A DNA stretch of 64,000 nucleotides. It comes from Pararhodospirillum oryzae (GTDB lineage: Bacteria; Pseudomonadota; Alphaproteobacteria; Rhodospirillales; Rhodospirillaceae). Positions within the stretch are counted from its first letter, which is position 1, and every line of letters starts with the position of its first letter. The translations under genes and the position numbers were made by a program. Below, in pieces: positions 34,504 through 43,508 of the stretch. The notes under the pieces are model-generated. The model was given only the letters and a program-made list of their open reading frames with translations. It was not told the DNA's origin and made no database searches. The stretch is taken from contig NZ_BJZO01000001.1 of assembly GCF_007992075.1 (NCBI RefSeq), positions 34,684 to 98,683 on the forward strand. Direction: 5' to 3'.

Positions 34504-34903
34504 GATACCGATCCCTCTAACCAGCGTTGAACCCGAAGGGTCTTGTTTCGTGCGGAACAAGCCTCGTGATTGGTTGAACTAAAAACAAACGCACCCCCCA
34601 ATGATCATCCCGGGTCAGGTGCGCTGTCTACGGACGGGGACCTTACCCCTTTTTGAGAGCGACGCAAGGCCTTTTGAGACCTTGAGGGAAATTGTCATGA
34701 AGAGAACCCGTCTTGCGTTCCGGCCTCACCCCATGCTCAAGGACGCGTGCGGGGTTGCGCCGGACCGCCGCTTGGGGTTTCCTCCCCCTTGGATGGGCCC
34801 TCACGGGCCGGGCTTTTGACGATTCCCGCTTTACCCGCCCGTTTTTCGGGTCCTTCCGGTTTTCCCTTCCTTCCTGGCATCGAGAACAAGGACAGCCCGC
34901 GCC
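34504..34903. other. Divergent speD/speE control region
   Basis: This 400-base stretch must hold promoters in both directions. CGCACC and GGTGCG arms lie near 34590-34622, TTTTTGAGA and CTTTTGAGA direct repeats near 34652-34680, and CCCG/CGGG stems with T-runs near 34845-34860. A short candidate leader reading frame is at 34697-34819. No promoter could be assigned with confidence. Confidence 0.4.
34697..34819 (+). CDS. Candidate short leader reading frame before speE
   Basis: A possible 40-codon frame (MKRTRLAFRPHPML... ending PPWMGPHGPGF) with GAGGG before its ATG. It ends at 34819, right after a GGCCC/GGGCC stem followed by TTTT and 84 bases before speE. It resembles the architecture of attenuation leader peptides: Arg and Pro codons, then a stop near terminator-like stems. 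It could equally be chance in GC-rich DNA, and nothing else supports it. Confidence 0.25.
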   Translation: MKRTRLAFRPHPMLKDACGVAPDRRLGFPPPWMGPHGPGF

Positions 34904-35767
34904 ATGACCGACGACTGGCAAAACGAAACCCTCCATCCCTCCTGGCGCCAAGGCTTCAAGGTCACCCGCGTGCTGTACCGCGAAAAGACCGATGTGCAGG
35001 ACCTGGTGATTTTCGAGAACCCCACCTTCGGGCGGGTCATGATGCTGGACGGCGTCACCCAGCTGACCGAGCGCGACGAATTCGTCTACCACGAGATGAT
35101 GGCCCACGTGCCCTTGTTCGGCCACGGGGCCGCGCGCCGGGTGCTGATCATCGGCGGCGGCGACGGGGGCACCTTGCGCGAGGTTTTGCGCCATGCCTCG
35201 GTCGAGGAAGCCACCATGGTGGAAATCGATCGCGCCGTGGTCGATCGCGGCCTGGAATACATGCCCATGGTCAGCGCGGGGGCCTTCGACGATCCGCGTA
35301 CCCGTCTGATCATCGCGGATGGCATTCGCCACGTCGCCGAAACCGACCAGCGCTACGACGTGATCCTGGTCGATTCCACCGATCCCGCCGGCCCCGCCGA
35401 GGGGCTGTTCACCGCGTCGTTCTACGCCGGATGCAAGCGCTGCCTGACCCCCGGGGGAATCCTGGTGGTCCAGGCCGGGGTGCCCTTTGTCCAGCCCGGG
35501 GAACTGGGGCGGGTTCAGGCCAACATGCGCGAAAGTTTTGCCCACGCCAGCGCCTATGTCCTGGGCGTGCCCACCTACGTGGGGGGCGTGATGACCCTGG
35601 GCTGGGCCAGCGACGACGACACCCGGCGCGTGCCGCCGGCCGAGGTCCTGACCCGGCGCGTCGAGGCCGCCGGACTGACCTGCCGCTACTATACGCCCGC
35701 CTTGCACGCGGCCGCCTTCGCCCTGCCCGCCTACATCACCACCCCGGGCCCCACCCTGGCCCCGTAA
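34904..35767 (+). CDS. speE: Spermidine synthase
   Basis: A 287-residue aminopropyltransferase that joins decarboxylated AdoMet to putrescine. The N-terminal beta domain holds KTDVQDLVIFENPTFGRVM and DGVTQLTERDEFVYHEM. The Rossmann-type core holds VLIIGGGDGGTLREVLRH, the acidic VEIDRAVVD and the catalytic-loop segment DSTDPAGPAEGLFTASFY. With the decarboxylase and speD on the other strand, it completes ornithine to spermidine in one locus. Confidence 0.95.
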   Translation: MTDDWQNETLHPSWRQGFKVTRVLYREKTDVQDLVIFENPTFGRVMMLDGVTQLTERDEFVYHEMMAHVPLFGHGAARRVLIIGGGDGGTLREVLRHASVEEATMVEIDRAVVDRGLEYMPMVSAGAFDDPRTRLIIADGIRHVAETDQRYDVILVDSTDPAGPAEGLFTASFYAGCKRCLTPGGILVVQAGVPFVQPGELGRVQANMRESFAHASAYVLGVPTYVGGVMTLGWASDDDTRRVPPAEVLTRRVEAAGLTCRYYTPALHAAAFALPAYITTPGPTLAP

Positions 35768-35920
35768 AGCAGGAAACTCCTTTCTTGGGGGCGTCGTTCG
35801 CGGGGGTGAGCGCGCGAGGCCCCCTCCCCCGTCCTTCGCTCCCGGCCGGAAGGATGCCCTTCGTTCGCTCCGGCTGCGCCGACCGCTTCGTTCTTCCGAA
35901 TACGCACAAGGCCAGGATTC

Positions 35921-36757
35921 ATGACGTCGTCTCCCGTCGAACGCCTGCGGGCCATTCTCGCCCGGTTGCGTGATCCCCAGGGCGGTTGTCCCTGGGACGT
36001 GGCCCAAACCTTCCAGAGCATTGCCCCCCACACCTTGGAAGAAGCCTATGAAGTGGTCGAGGCCATCGAGCGCGGCTCGCCCGACGAGCTGCGCGACGAA
36101 CTCGGCGATCTTCTGTTGCAGGTCATCTACCACGCCCGCATGGCCGAGGAAGCGGGTCTGTTCGACTTCGACGCCGTGGCCGAGGCCATCGGCGCCAAGC
36201 TGATCCGCCGCCATCCCCATGTGTTCGGCGACGATCCCGACGCGGCCGTCCCCGATGCCGCGGCCCAGACCAGGGCGTGGGAAAACCTCAAGGCCAGGGA
36301 GCGCAAGGCCCGCGCGCAGGGCGACGGGGACGCCCCCGTGAGCGCGCTGGCGGGCATCGCCAGCACCTTGCCCGCGCTGACCCGGGCCCACAAACTGGGG
36401 CAGCGGGCGGCCCGGGTCGGCTTCGACTGGCCCACCCCGGCCGCTGTCCTTGAAAAGCTGGACGAGGAGGTGCAAGAACTTCAAGATGAGCTGACCAACG
36501 GGGCGACTCCCGATCGGGTTCAAGACGAAATGGGCGATCTGCTGTTCGTGGTTGTCCAGTTGTCCCGCAAGATCGGCATTGAACCGGAAACGGCCCTGCG
36601 CCACGCCAACGCGAAGTTTGAACGCCGTTTCAGCCATATCGAGGCCGGACTGGCGGCCCGGGGCCAGACCCCCGCCACCGCCACCATGGAGGAGATGGAA
36701 GACCTATGGCGGGATGCCAAGCGCCGGGAGCGCAGCCCCACGACCGGTCTGGCCTGA
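35921..36757 (+). CDS. mazG: Nucleoside triphosphate pyrophosphohydrolase MazG
   Basis: A 278-residue MazG with two tandem all-alpha NTP pyrophosphatase domains. The first (RLRDPQGGCPWDVAQTFQ; EEAYEVVEAIE; DELGDLLLQV) and the second (KLDEEVQELQDEL; DEMGDLLFVVVQLSRK) each carry the EExxE...ExxD metal-binding pattern. It clears non-canonical or excess NTPs and affects the stringent response. A 153-base gap separates it from speE, and the lipoprotein gene starts 2 bases after its stop. Confidence 0.94.
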   Translation: MTSSPVERLRAILARLRDPQGGCPWDVAQTFQSIAPHTLEEAYEVVEAIERGSPDELRDELGDLLLQVIYHARMAEEAGLFDFDAVAEAIGAKLIRRHPHVFGDDPDAAVPDAAAQTRAWENLKARERKARAQGDGDAPVSALAGIASTLPALTRAHKLGQRAARVGFDWPTPAAVLEKLDEEVQELQDELTNGATPDRVQDEMGDLLFVVVQLSRKIGIEPETALRHANAKFERRFSHIEAGLAARGQTPATATMEEMEDLWRDAKRRERSPTTGLA

Positions 36758-36759
36758 GG

Positions 36760-37407
36760 ATGAGATCAAGCCCCCCTGCCCGGCTGGCCCGCCTGGCCGG
36801 GGCGCTGATGGCCGTGCTGGTTCTCGCCTCGTGCTGGATGCCCGACCAGTTCCTGGCCGAGGTCCGGCTGGCCCGCAATGGCGACTACGCCCTTTCCTAC
36901 AAGGGCGATCTGCTTTGGGCGCCGCTGGCCCAGGAGATCCGCGACAAGGGGCTCTCGGGCCCCGAGCTCGCGCAAAAAATCGAGGTCCTGAAACGCGATC
37001 TCAGCCGGGATGAGGGGTTCAAGGAAATCCAGTCCGTGGGCGGCGGCCGTTTCAAGGTCCGCTATGAAAAGGTTGGCCATCTGGGCGAACGCGAGCAGGT
37101 TATCTTTTTGCGCCGCACCGATGCCCTGATCATCCTGGAAACCTTCGAGGACGGACGGGCCATGGTCCGCAGTCAGCCCCTGCGCCCGTCCCAGCGCGAC
37201 CAGATCCTGGCTTCGGGGCTCAGTTTCTCGGGCAAGCTGCGCGTGGTCACCGACGCCCGCCCCCTGCGCGGCAATCCCAAAAACGCAACACCGCGCGGCT
37301 TTCAACGGTTCTGGATCTACGACTGGGACATCAACCTGCAAAGCGAACGCCCGGTCCTGGAAGTCGACATGACCCACATGGCCCTGCCGCCCAAGGAAGA
37401 GCGCTGA
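36760..37407 (+). CDS. Predicted lipoprotein of unknown function
   Basis: A 215-residue protein with a lipoprotein signal: a basic N-terminus, the hydrophobic segment LAGALMAVLVLASC and a lipobox ending at C24. The mature part has no recognised domain. Features include RLARNGDYALSYKGDLLWAPL, a charged middle and the tail SERPVLEVDMTHMALPP. It is probably anchored to the inner leaflet of the outer membrane or to the periplasmic face. It is probably co-transcribed with mazG (2-base gap) and converges with the IMPase-family gene. Confidence 0.75.
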   Translation: MRSSPPARLARLAGALMAVLVLASCWMPDQFLAEVRLARNGDYALSYKGDLLWAPLAQEIRDKGLSGPELAQKIEVLKRDLSRDEGFKEIQSVGGGRFKVRYEKVGHLGEREQVIFLRRTDALIILETFEDGRAMVRSQPLRPSQRDQILASGLSFSGKLRVVTDARPLRGNPKNATPRGFQRFWIYDWDINLQSERPVLEVDMTHMALPPKEER

Positions 37408-37414
37408 CGCTTTT

Positions 37415-38284
37415 TCACGTTCTGGCGGCGGGAACCCGCAACGGGGCCGGGATCAGGGCGGCCAGCGCCTGCCATGTGGCGTCGTCGGGGGCCATCAAGG
37501 GCATGCCGGCGCGCCATGTGGGGACATAGGTTTCCCCCGAAACCAGACGCGCCACCCCGCCCGCTTCCCGGTACATCAAAACCCCGGCGGCATGGTCCCA
37601 AACCTTGAGGCGGGTGAAAACCGCGAAGTCCGCCCGCCCGGCCAGCAGGCTGAGATAGGTGTGGGCGGCGCTGCCGGTCCGGTCGATCCGGGCCACATGG
37701 GGCGCCAGCGCGGCCAGCACCGGCCGCCCGCCCCCCTGCCCGCGCAAGGTGGCCAGCCGGGACGGCATCGACTCAGCAAGCCGGGACGGCGCGGAATCAG
37801 CAAGACGGGACGGCGTCGACTCAGCAAGACGCACGGGCGTGGGATCGGTGCCGGAGCGCACCCCGGCTCCCCGCTCGGCCCGAACCGTGCGCCGTTCCAC
37901 GCAATGATCGATCCAGCCCATCACGGTTTCGCCGCGCCAGGCCAGGGCCACGATGCAGGCAAACAGCGGATTGCCCCGGGTGAAGTTGCCGGTCCCGTCC
38001 ACCGGATCAATGATCCAAACCGGGTCGGATCCGTCGAGCACGTCGAGGCCGGCCGGGTCGGCGTGGATGGCTTCCTCGCCGACCACGCGCGAGCCGGGCA
38101 GCAGATCGGCCAGCCGGCGGGTCAGGACCGCCTCGGCTTGCAGGTCGGCCTCGGTCACCAGGTCGGTGGGCGAGGTTTTGGTGTGGATGTCATCGGGCCC
38201 CAGGTGACGAAACCGGGGCAGAACCTCGGCATCGACCACTTCGCGAATCAGGGCGCTGACACGATCGGGATCCAGTCGGAGCAT
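37415..38284 (-). CDS. Inositol monophosphatase family protein
   Basis: A 289-residue Mg-dependent sugar-phosphatase-fold enzyme. Metal site residues are in VVGEEAIHAD and WIIDPVDGTGNFTRG, and WDHAAGVLMYREAGG near the C-terminus is the second family signature. Candidate substrates are inositol-1-phosphate, histidinol phosphate or 3'-phosphoadenosine 5'-phosphate; the sequence does not decide. A loop of about 35 residues after the ERRTVRAERG region contains an 8-residue tandem repeat (SRLAESxP) not typical of the family. The start at 38284 is the ATG closest to the fold; an in-frame TTG at 38323 is an alternative. Confidence 0.85.
   Translation of the reverse strand: MLRLDPDRVSALIREVVDAEVLPRFRHLGPDDIHTKTSPTDLVTEADLQAEAVLTRRLADLLPGSRVVGEEAIHADPAGLDVLDGSDPVWIIDPVDGTGNFTRGNPLFACIVALAWRGETVMGWIDHCVERRTVRAERGAGVRSGTDPTPVRLAESTPSRLADSAPSRLAESMPSRLATLRGQGGGRPVLAALAPHVARIDRTGSAAHTYLSLLAGRADFAVFTRLKVWDHAAGVLMYREAGGVARLVSGETYVPTWRAGMPLMAPDDATWQALAALIPAPLRVPAART
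37752..37847. repeat. 24-base in-frame tandem repeat inside the IMPase-family gene
   Basis: Three nearly identical 24-base units begin at 37752, 37776 and 37800, with a decayed fourth from 37824. Each is eight codons, giving SRLAESTP/SRLADSAP/SRLAESMP-type peptides on the - strand. Copy number can change without breaking the frame. Confidence 0.8.
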
Positions 38285-38347
38285 GGGGCCATCATGACCC
38301 CGCCGCGCCCAGGGTCGCAACAAAAACCAAAGGGCCCCATGCCCGCG

Positions 38348-38380
38348 AAAAAAAACGGGAGGAAGCTCCCTTCCTCCCGT
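38348..38380 (-). terminator. Second terminator of the BMP transporter operon
   Basis: On the - strand, ACGGGAGGAAG and CTTCCTCCCGT (arms 38370-38380 and 38355-38365) form a perfect 11-base stem with a 4-base loop followed by eight T. This is a classic intrinsic terminator. Confidence 0.85.
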
Positions 38381-38444
38381 CCGCCGCGGCTCCCGCCGCG
38401 CGAATCAAGCGCACGAAGTGCGCGGCCAGCGCTTGAGGGCAGCG

Positions 38445-38483
38445 AAAAAACGCCAGGGCAATCGGTTCCCCCGATGGCCCTGG
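38445..38483 (-). terminator. First terminator of the BMP transporter operon
   Basis: On the - strand the CCAGGGC/GCCCTGG outer stem with an inner ATCGG/CCGAT stem begins a few bases after the substrate-binding protein stop and is followed by CGTTTTTT. With the terminator at 38348 it makes a tandem pair. Confidence 0.8.
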
Positions 38484-38486
38484 GGG

Positions 38487-39581
38487 TTACTTCGGCAGCT
38501 CGCCTTGCACCCCTTGCACGTACCAGTCCATGGACAGGATTTTTTCGTCGGGCAGGGACTGGCCGGCAGGCAGCACCGTTTCGCCGGCCTGGTTGACCAG
38601 CGGACCATCGAAGGGGTGCAAGGTCCCGTTGACGATCGCCGTGCGCGCTTCCTCGGCCTTGGCCACGATCTCGGGCGACAGTTCGTTGGTGTTGTAGGGG
38701 CTCAGGTGAACCATGTCGCTCGCCAGGCCGCCCCAGGTGTCTTCCGATTTCCAGGCCCCATCCATCACCATCTGGATCCGGTTCTTGTAGTAGTCGCTCC
38801 AGTTATCGACGATCGCGGTCAACTGGGCATGGGGGCCAAAGCGCAGCATGTCGGTGGACTGACCAAAGGCATGAATGCCCTTTTCCTCGGCCACCTGGAT
38901 CGGGGCCGGGCTGTCGGTGTGCTGCGACAAGACATCGGCGCCCTGCGCCACCAGGGTCTCGGCCGCCTCGCGTTCCCGGGGCGGATCGTACCACGAGTTG
39001 ACCCAGATCACCTTGACCTGGGCATTGGGGTTGACGCTGCGCAGGCCCTGGGTGAAGGCGTTGATGCCGCTGACCACCTCGGGAATCGGGAACGAGGCAA
39101 CATAGCCGATGGTGTTGGACTTGGTCATCAGGCCGGCGATGACGCCGATCACGTAGCGCCCTTCATAGAAACGGGCGGCGTAGGTGGCCACGTTGTCGGC
39201 GCGCTTGTAGCCGGTCGCGTGCTCGAACTTCACCTTGGGAAACTGCTGGGCCACCTTCAAGGTGGGGTTCATGAACCCGAACGAGGTTGTGAACACCAGA
39301 TCGAAGCCCGAGGCGGCGAACTGGCGGATCACCCGTTCGGCGTCGGCGCCTTCCTGCACGTTCTCGACAAAGGCGGTTTGCACCTTGTCGCCGAAGGCTT
39401 CCTCGACCGCCTTGCGGCCCACGTCGTGCTGATAGGACCAACCGAAATCGCTGGCGGGTCCCACGTAAACGAAGCCGACCTTGAGGGGGTCGGCGGCCAC
39501 GGCCGGGCTTGCCCCCCCGGCGGCGGCAAGGCCCACGGCCACGGCGGCCGCGCTCATCAGGCCAACGAGAGTTTTTTTCAC
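38487..39581 (-). CDS. BMP-family ABC transporter substrate-binding protein
   Basis: A 364-residue periplasmic binding protein starting at a GTG (KKTLVGLMSAAAVAVGLAAA signal peptide, cleavage likely after AVA). The mature start DPLKVGFVYVGPASDFGWSY is the Bmp/PnrA signature. The family binds purine nucleosides, so nucleoside or nucleobase uptake is likely; this is family knowledge, not seen directly. AAAGGGG precedes the GTG. It is the last gene of a four-gene operon with ATPase and two permeases upstream. Confidence 0.92.
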   Translation of the reverse strand: MKKTLVGLMSAAAVAVGLAAAGGASPAVAADPLKVGFVYVGPASDFGWSYQHDVGRKAVEEAFGDKVQTAFVENVQEGADAERVIRQFAASGFDLVFTTSFGFMNPTLKVAQQFPKVKFEHATGYKRADNVATYAARFYEGRYVIGVIAGLMTKSNTIGYVASFPIPEVVSGINAFTQGLRSVNPNAQVKVIWVNSWYDPPREREAAETLVAQGADVLSQHTDSPAPIQVAEEKGIHAFGQSTDMLRFGPHAQLTAIVDNWSDYYKNRIQMVMDGAWKSEDTWGGLASDMVHLSPYNTNELSPEIVAKAEEARTAIVNGTLHPFDGPLVNQAGETVLPAGQSLPDEKILSMDWYVQGVQGELPK

Positions 39582-39652
39582 AGGCGTTCCCCTTTGTTGC
39601 AAGCCTCCGGCGGGCGGGGGGGTCCGAACAAGATCCCCGCCCCCGGGACGGG

Positions 39653-40609
39653 TTAGTGCTCCGGATGGAAGGCCTTGCCCAGGCACGCGGGCGCGCTCAG
39701 GCGCACGCGCATGGCGTCGCGCGAGATCAGGACAAGAACCAGGATGGTGGCGAGGTACGGCAGCATGGACAGGAACTGGCTCGGGATCTGGACCCCCAGC
39801 CCCTGGGCGTGAAGCTGCAAGATGGTCACGCCCCCGAACAGCCACGCCCCCAGCAGCACGCGCCAGGGCTTCCAGGTCGCGAACACCACCAGGGCCAGCG
39901 CGATCCATCCCCGCCCGGCAGTCATGTTTTCCACCCACATGGGCGTGTAGACCAGCGACAGGTAAGCCCCCGCCAGACCGCACAGGGCGCCCCCGAACAG
40001 CACGGCCCCATAGCGGACCAGAAGCACGTCGTGGCCAAGGCTGTGGGCGGCATCGTGGTTTTCGCCGACCGCGCGCACGATCAGCCCGCCTCGAGTCCGG
40101 CCCAGGAACCACGACACCAGGGCAATCAGGGCCACCGAGAGGTAGACCAGGGGATCGTGGCCGAACAGCAAGGGCCCCAGCACCGGCAGATCGGAAAGCC
40201 CCGGAATCGACAGACCCGGCAGGGCGGTGAGCGGCGTGCCCACGAAATCCCGCCCGACAAAGGCGGAAAGCCCGACCCCGAACAAGGTCAGGGCCAGCCC
40301 CGTGGCCACCTGGTTGGTGCGCAGCGACAAGGTGAGGCCGGCGAACACCAGCCCCATCAGCATGCCGGCCCCGATCGCGGCGCCAAGGCCCAGAACGGGG
40401 GAGCCGGTGGCAACGGTGACGGCAAAGGCGCTGACCGCGCCCATCAGCATCATGCCCTCGACGCCGAGGTTCAAGACACCGGCCTTTTCGGTGACCAGCT
40501 CGCCGGTGGCGGCCAGGGCCAGGGGCGTGGCGGCGCGGGCCATGGCCCCGATCAGGGCGGTGGCGGCGGCCCCGGCCTCGGCCAGGGAGGAAGCAAGCGT
40601 GGGTTCCAT
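39653..40609 (-). CDS. ABC transporter permease (BMP/nucleoside type)
   Basis: A 318-residue inner-membrane permease of the BPD_transp_2 family with about eight to ten hydrophobic segments. The family segment [20 protein letters not shown] (the LN-x-GVEG motif) is near the N-terminus. It pairs with the second permease gene immediately upstream, whose stop is 2 bases before this start. Together they form the membrane channel for the BMP-dependent importer. Confidence 0.9.
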   Translation of the reverse strand: MEPTLASSLAEAGAAATALIGAMARAATPLALAATGELVTEKAGVLNLGVEGMMLMGAVSAFAVTVATGSPVLGLGAAIGAGMLMGLVFAGLTLSLRTNQVATGLALTLFGVGLSAFVGRDFVGTPLTALPGLSIPGLSDLPVLGPLLFGHDPLVYLSVALIALVSWFLGRTRGGLIVRAVGENHDAAHSLGHDVLLVRYGAVLFGGALCGLAGAYLSLVYTPMWVENMTAGRGWIALALVVFATWKPWRVLLGAWLFGGVTILQLHAQGLGVQIPSQFLSMLPYLATILVLVLISRDAMRVRLSAPACLGKAFHPEH

Positions 40610-40611
40610 GG

Positions 40612-41697
40612 TCAGGAGACTCCCGGAGCAGGGCGCCGCCCCACCCGCACGCGGTAAAGAATGAGGACGTCACAGGCCAGCAGGAAAAACAAGATCAGGC
40701 CCTGGAACACCCCGGTGACGGCCAGCGGCAGGCCCATGAACAGCTGCACGGTTTCGCCGCCCAGGTAGGTCAGGGCCATGAACAAGGCGGCCAGCACGAT
40801 GCCCACCGGGTGCAGGCGGCCCAGGAAGGCCACGATGATGGCGGTGAAGCCATAGCCGGGCGACAACGCCGGCTGAAGCTGGCCGATGGGGCCGGCGGCC
40901 TCGGAAAAGCCGGCCAGCCCCGCGAGCCCCCCCGAGAGCAGGAGCGAAAACCACACCAGCCGGTTCTGGCGGAATCCGGCATAGGCCCCGGCCCGGGGCG
41001 CCAGCCCCATGACCTTGATCTGAAAGCCGATGAACCCCCGCGCCAGCAGGGCCCAGACCGCGAGGATCACCACCCCGGCCAGGGGAATGCCGAGGTGCAG
41101 GCGGGTGCCTTCCAGCAGCACGGGCAAGATGGCGTGGGGGCTGAAGGGCGCGGTTTCCGGAAAATTGAAGCCATGGGGATCGCGCCACGGCCCATGCACC
41201 AGCCAGCCCAGCAGCAGCTGGGCCACGTAGGTCAGCATGAGGCTGGTCAGGATCTCGTTGGCGTGGAAGCGGGTGCGCAGCAAGGCGGGGATGGCGGCCC
41301 AGGCCATGCCGCCCAGCACGCCCGCCAGCAACACCGCCGGCAGCACCAGGGGGCTGTCCACCGCGCCCAAGGCCAGGGCCAGCCCGCCGCCGGTGATGGC
41401 GCCCAGGGTCAGCTGGCCCTCGGCGCCGATGTTCCACACCCCGCCACGAAAGCCGACCGCCAGCCCCACCGCGATCAAGGCGAGCGGCGCAGCCTTCACC
41501 AAAAGCTCGGTCGCGCCATACAACGTGCTGACCGGCATGATGAAAAAGCCGTTCAGCGCCTGCAGGGGATCCTTGCCCAGGGCCGCGAACAATGCCGACC
41601 CCACCGCGAGGGTCAGGAAAACCGCCATCAGGGGGGCGGCCCAGATCCACAGGCGCGATGGCTCGCCCCGCGCTTCCAGATGCAAGAACATCTTCAT
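40612..41697 (-). CDS. ABC transporter permease (BMP/nucleoside type)
   Basis: A 361-residue permease of the BPD_transp_2 family. A first membrane segment lies at about 18-40, followed by about eight more. The motif VGFRGGVWNIGAEGQLTLGA matches the family's NIGAEGQ signature. The start overlaps the ATPase gene stop by 4 bases (coupled translation), and the second permease follows 2 bases after its stop. Confidence 0.9.
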   Translation of the reverse strand: MKMFLHLEARGEPSRLWIWAAPLMAVFLTLAVGSALFAALGKDPLQALNGFFIMPVSTLYGATELLVKAAPLALIAVGLAVGFRGGVWNIGAEGQLTLGAITGGGLALALGAVDSPLVLPAVLLAGVLGGMAWAAIPALLRTRFHANEILTSLMLTYVAQLLLGWLVHGPWRDPHGFNFPETAPFSPHAILPVLLEGTRLHLGIPLAGVVILAVWALLARGFIGFQIKVMGLAPRAGAYAGFRQNRLVWFSLLLSGGLAGLAGFSEAAGPIGQLQPALSPGYGFTAIIVAFLGRLHPVGIVLAALFMALTYLGGETVQLFMGLPLAVTGVFQGLILFFLLACDVLILYRVRVGRRPAPGVS

Positions 41698-43277
41698 GAG
41701 CGGGCCTCCGGAGCGGGCGTTGGGACATCATCGAACAGGCCGCCCATCATCAGGCCGACCTGTTCCAGGCTTACCTCGTGCACCGGGCGGGTGGCGGACA
41801 GGCGCCCGGCGCACAACACGGCGATGCGATCGGCGATGGCGAACAGTTCGTCCAGATCCTGACTGATGATCAACAACGCGCCCCCTTGGTTGCGCAGCTC
41901 AAGCAAGGCGCGGTGAATGGCCGCCGCCGCGCCGGCATCCACGCCCCAGGTCGGTTGACTGGCGATCAGCAGCCGGGGCTTTTGCAGCAACTCGCGGCCG
42001 ATGATGAACTTCTGAAGATTGCCGCCCGAAAGGCTGCCGGCGGCCGCGCGCGAGCCCCCGGCCCGCACGCCGAAGCGCTCGATGATGGTCCGCGCCAGGC
42101 CATGGGCGCGCGTGCGGTCGATGAGACCACGCCGGACCAGGGCCCCGGAGCGGTAGCTGGAAAGCAAGGCGTTCTCGGCCAGCGACAGCTCGGGCACCGC
42201 GCCCCGGCCCAGACGTTCCTCGGGCACCACGGCCAGCCCCAGATCGCGCCGGGCCGCCGGCCCCAGGTGGCCCACGGCCACGCCATCCACCCGCACCGCC
42301 TCGGGCCGAGGGGCGCGGTGCTCGCCCGACAGGGCGGCGAGCAAGGTCCCCTGGCCGTTGCCGGCCACGCCGGCAATGCCCACGATCTCGCCGGAGCGGA
42401 CCTTGAGCGACACGTCGGTCAGTGGGGGCGCGAAAGGCGACTCGGCATCCATCGACAGACGCTCCAGCTCCAGGCGGGGCGCTTCGTCGCCGGCGGCGTG
42501 GGGCCAGACCGGGGGATCGCGGCGCTCCAGGGCTCCGGGGTCCTCGCCAATCATCAGGCGGGCCAGGTCGCGGGTGCTGGTGGTGGCGGGGTCGCACGCC
42601 CCCACCACGCGCCCCGCGCGCAAGATGGTGGCCCGATGGCACAAGGCCCGGATTTCGTCGAGCTTGTGCGAGATGTACAAAATCGAAACCCCCTCCCCGG
42701 CCAGCCGGCGCAAGGTCACGAACAGGCTTTCAACCTCGCTCGGGGTCAGCACGCTGGTGGGCTCGTCCATGATCAGAAGGCGGGGGTTCTGAAGCAGGCA
42801 GCGCACGATTTCCACGCGCTGGCGTTCGCCGACCGACAGGTCGCAGATGCGCTGCTTGGGATCGAGCGCCAGGCCGTAGCGGCCGGCCACTTCGTCGATG
42901 GCCTGGGCCAGGTTCTCGCCCTGCCGGCCATCCAGGGCCAGTTGAACGTTTTCGGTGACGGTCAGGGACTCGAACAGGGAAAAATGCTGGAACACCATGC
43001 CGATTCCCAAGGCCCGGGCCCGGGCCGGGCTGGAGATGGTCACCGGCTGGCCTTCCCAGAGCACGCGACCCTCGTCCGCGTGAAGAACGCCGTAGATGAT
43101 CTTGACCAGGGTACTTTTTCCCGCGCCGTTCTCGCCCAGCAGCGCATGGATTTCACCCGGCCTCAGGGCCAGGTCGATATGGTCATTGGCCAGGACGGCG
43201 CCGGCAAAGCGCTTGACGATGCCCTCCAGGGCCAGGCGATGGGGCCCGGGGGCCGGGGCGGGTCGTGATTGATCCAT
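41694..43277 (-). CDS. ABC transporter ATP-binding protein with two nucleotide-binding domains
   Basis: A 527-residue cytoplasmic ATPase with tandem ABC domains, the arrangement of sugar and nucleoside importers. The first domain (from about residue 15) has Walker A GENGAGKSTLVK, signature LSVGERQRVEI and Walker B LLIMDEP. The second (from about 255) has the Walker A-like AGVAGNGQGTL, signature SGGNLQKFIIGRE and a Walker B region LLIASQPTWGVD. As is usual for this type, the second site is degenerate (GNGQGT in place of GxGKST). It heads the operon. GTG 43289 is an alternative start. Confidence 0.92.
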   Translation of the reverse strand: MDQSRPAPAPGPHRLALEGIVKRFAGAVLANDHIDLALRPGEIHALLGENGAGKSTLVKIIYGVLHADEGRVLWEGQPVTISSPARARALGIGMVFQHFSLFESLTVTENVQLALDGRQGENLAQAIDEVAGRYGLALDPKQRICDLSVGERQRVEIVRCLLQNPRLLIMDEPTSVLTPSEVESLFVTLRRLAGEGVSILYISHKLDEIRALCHRATILRAGRVVGACDPATTSTRDLARLMIGEDPGALERRDPPVWPHAAGDEAPRLELERLSMDAESPFAPPLTDVSLKVRSGEIVGIAGVAGNGQGTLLAALSGEHRAPRPEAVRVDGVAVGHLGPAARRDLGLAVVPEERLGRGAVPELSLAENALLSSYRSGALVRRGLIDRTRAHGLARTIIERFGVRAGGSRAAAGSLSGGNLQKFIIGRELLQKPRLLIASQPTWGVDAGAAAAIHRALLELRNQGGALLIISQDLDELFAIADRIAVLCAGRLSATRPVHEVSLEQVGLMMGGLFDDVPTPAPEARS

Positions 43278-43508
43278 GCGCAAGGTCACACTCTGCCACG
43301 GGAAGAAGCGAAAAAAAGGACGGGGGGGGAGCGGGCAAGGGGAAATCCCCGGCCACGACGGGCCCCTGGCGCATTCATAATCGCCGGCGGCGCCCCTGAC
43401 CAGATGGCAAGCAGATCCGGCGTTGTTTCCCCCGCCTGAACACCGCGCTAGGATGGTGATGGCCCCGCCTGGGGGCGCCCTTTAAGAGAACTTGAGCGAG
43501 TCGAGTGC

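Noticed and set aside
38487..40673. 728-codon reading frame that would fuse an N-terminal part to the BMP binding protein
   Set aside because: The signal peptide and GTG with a ribosome site at 39581 mark the real start. The upstream part is an out-of-frame reading of the permease gene.
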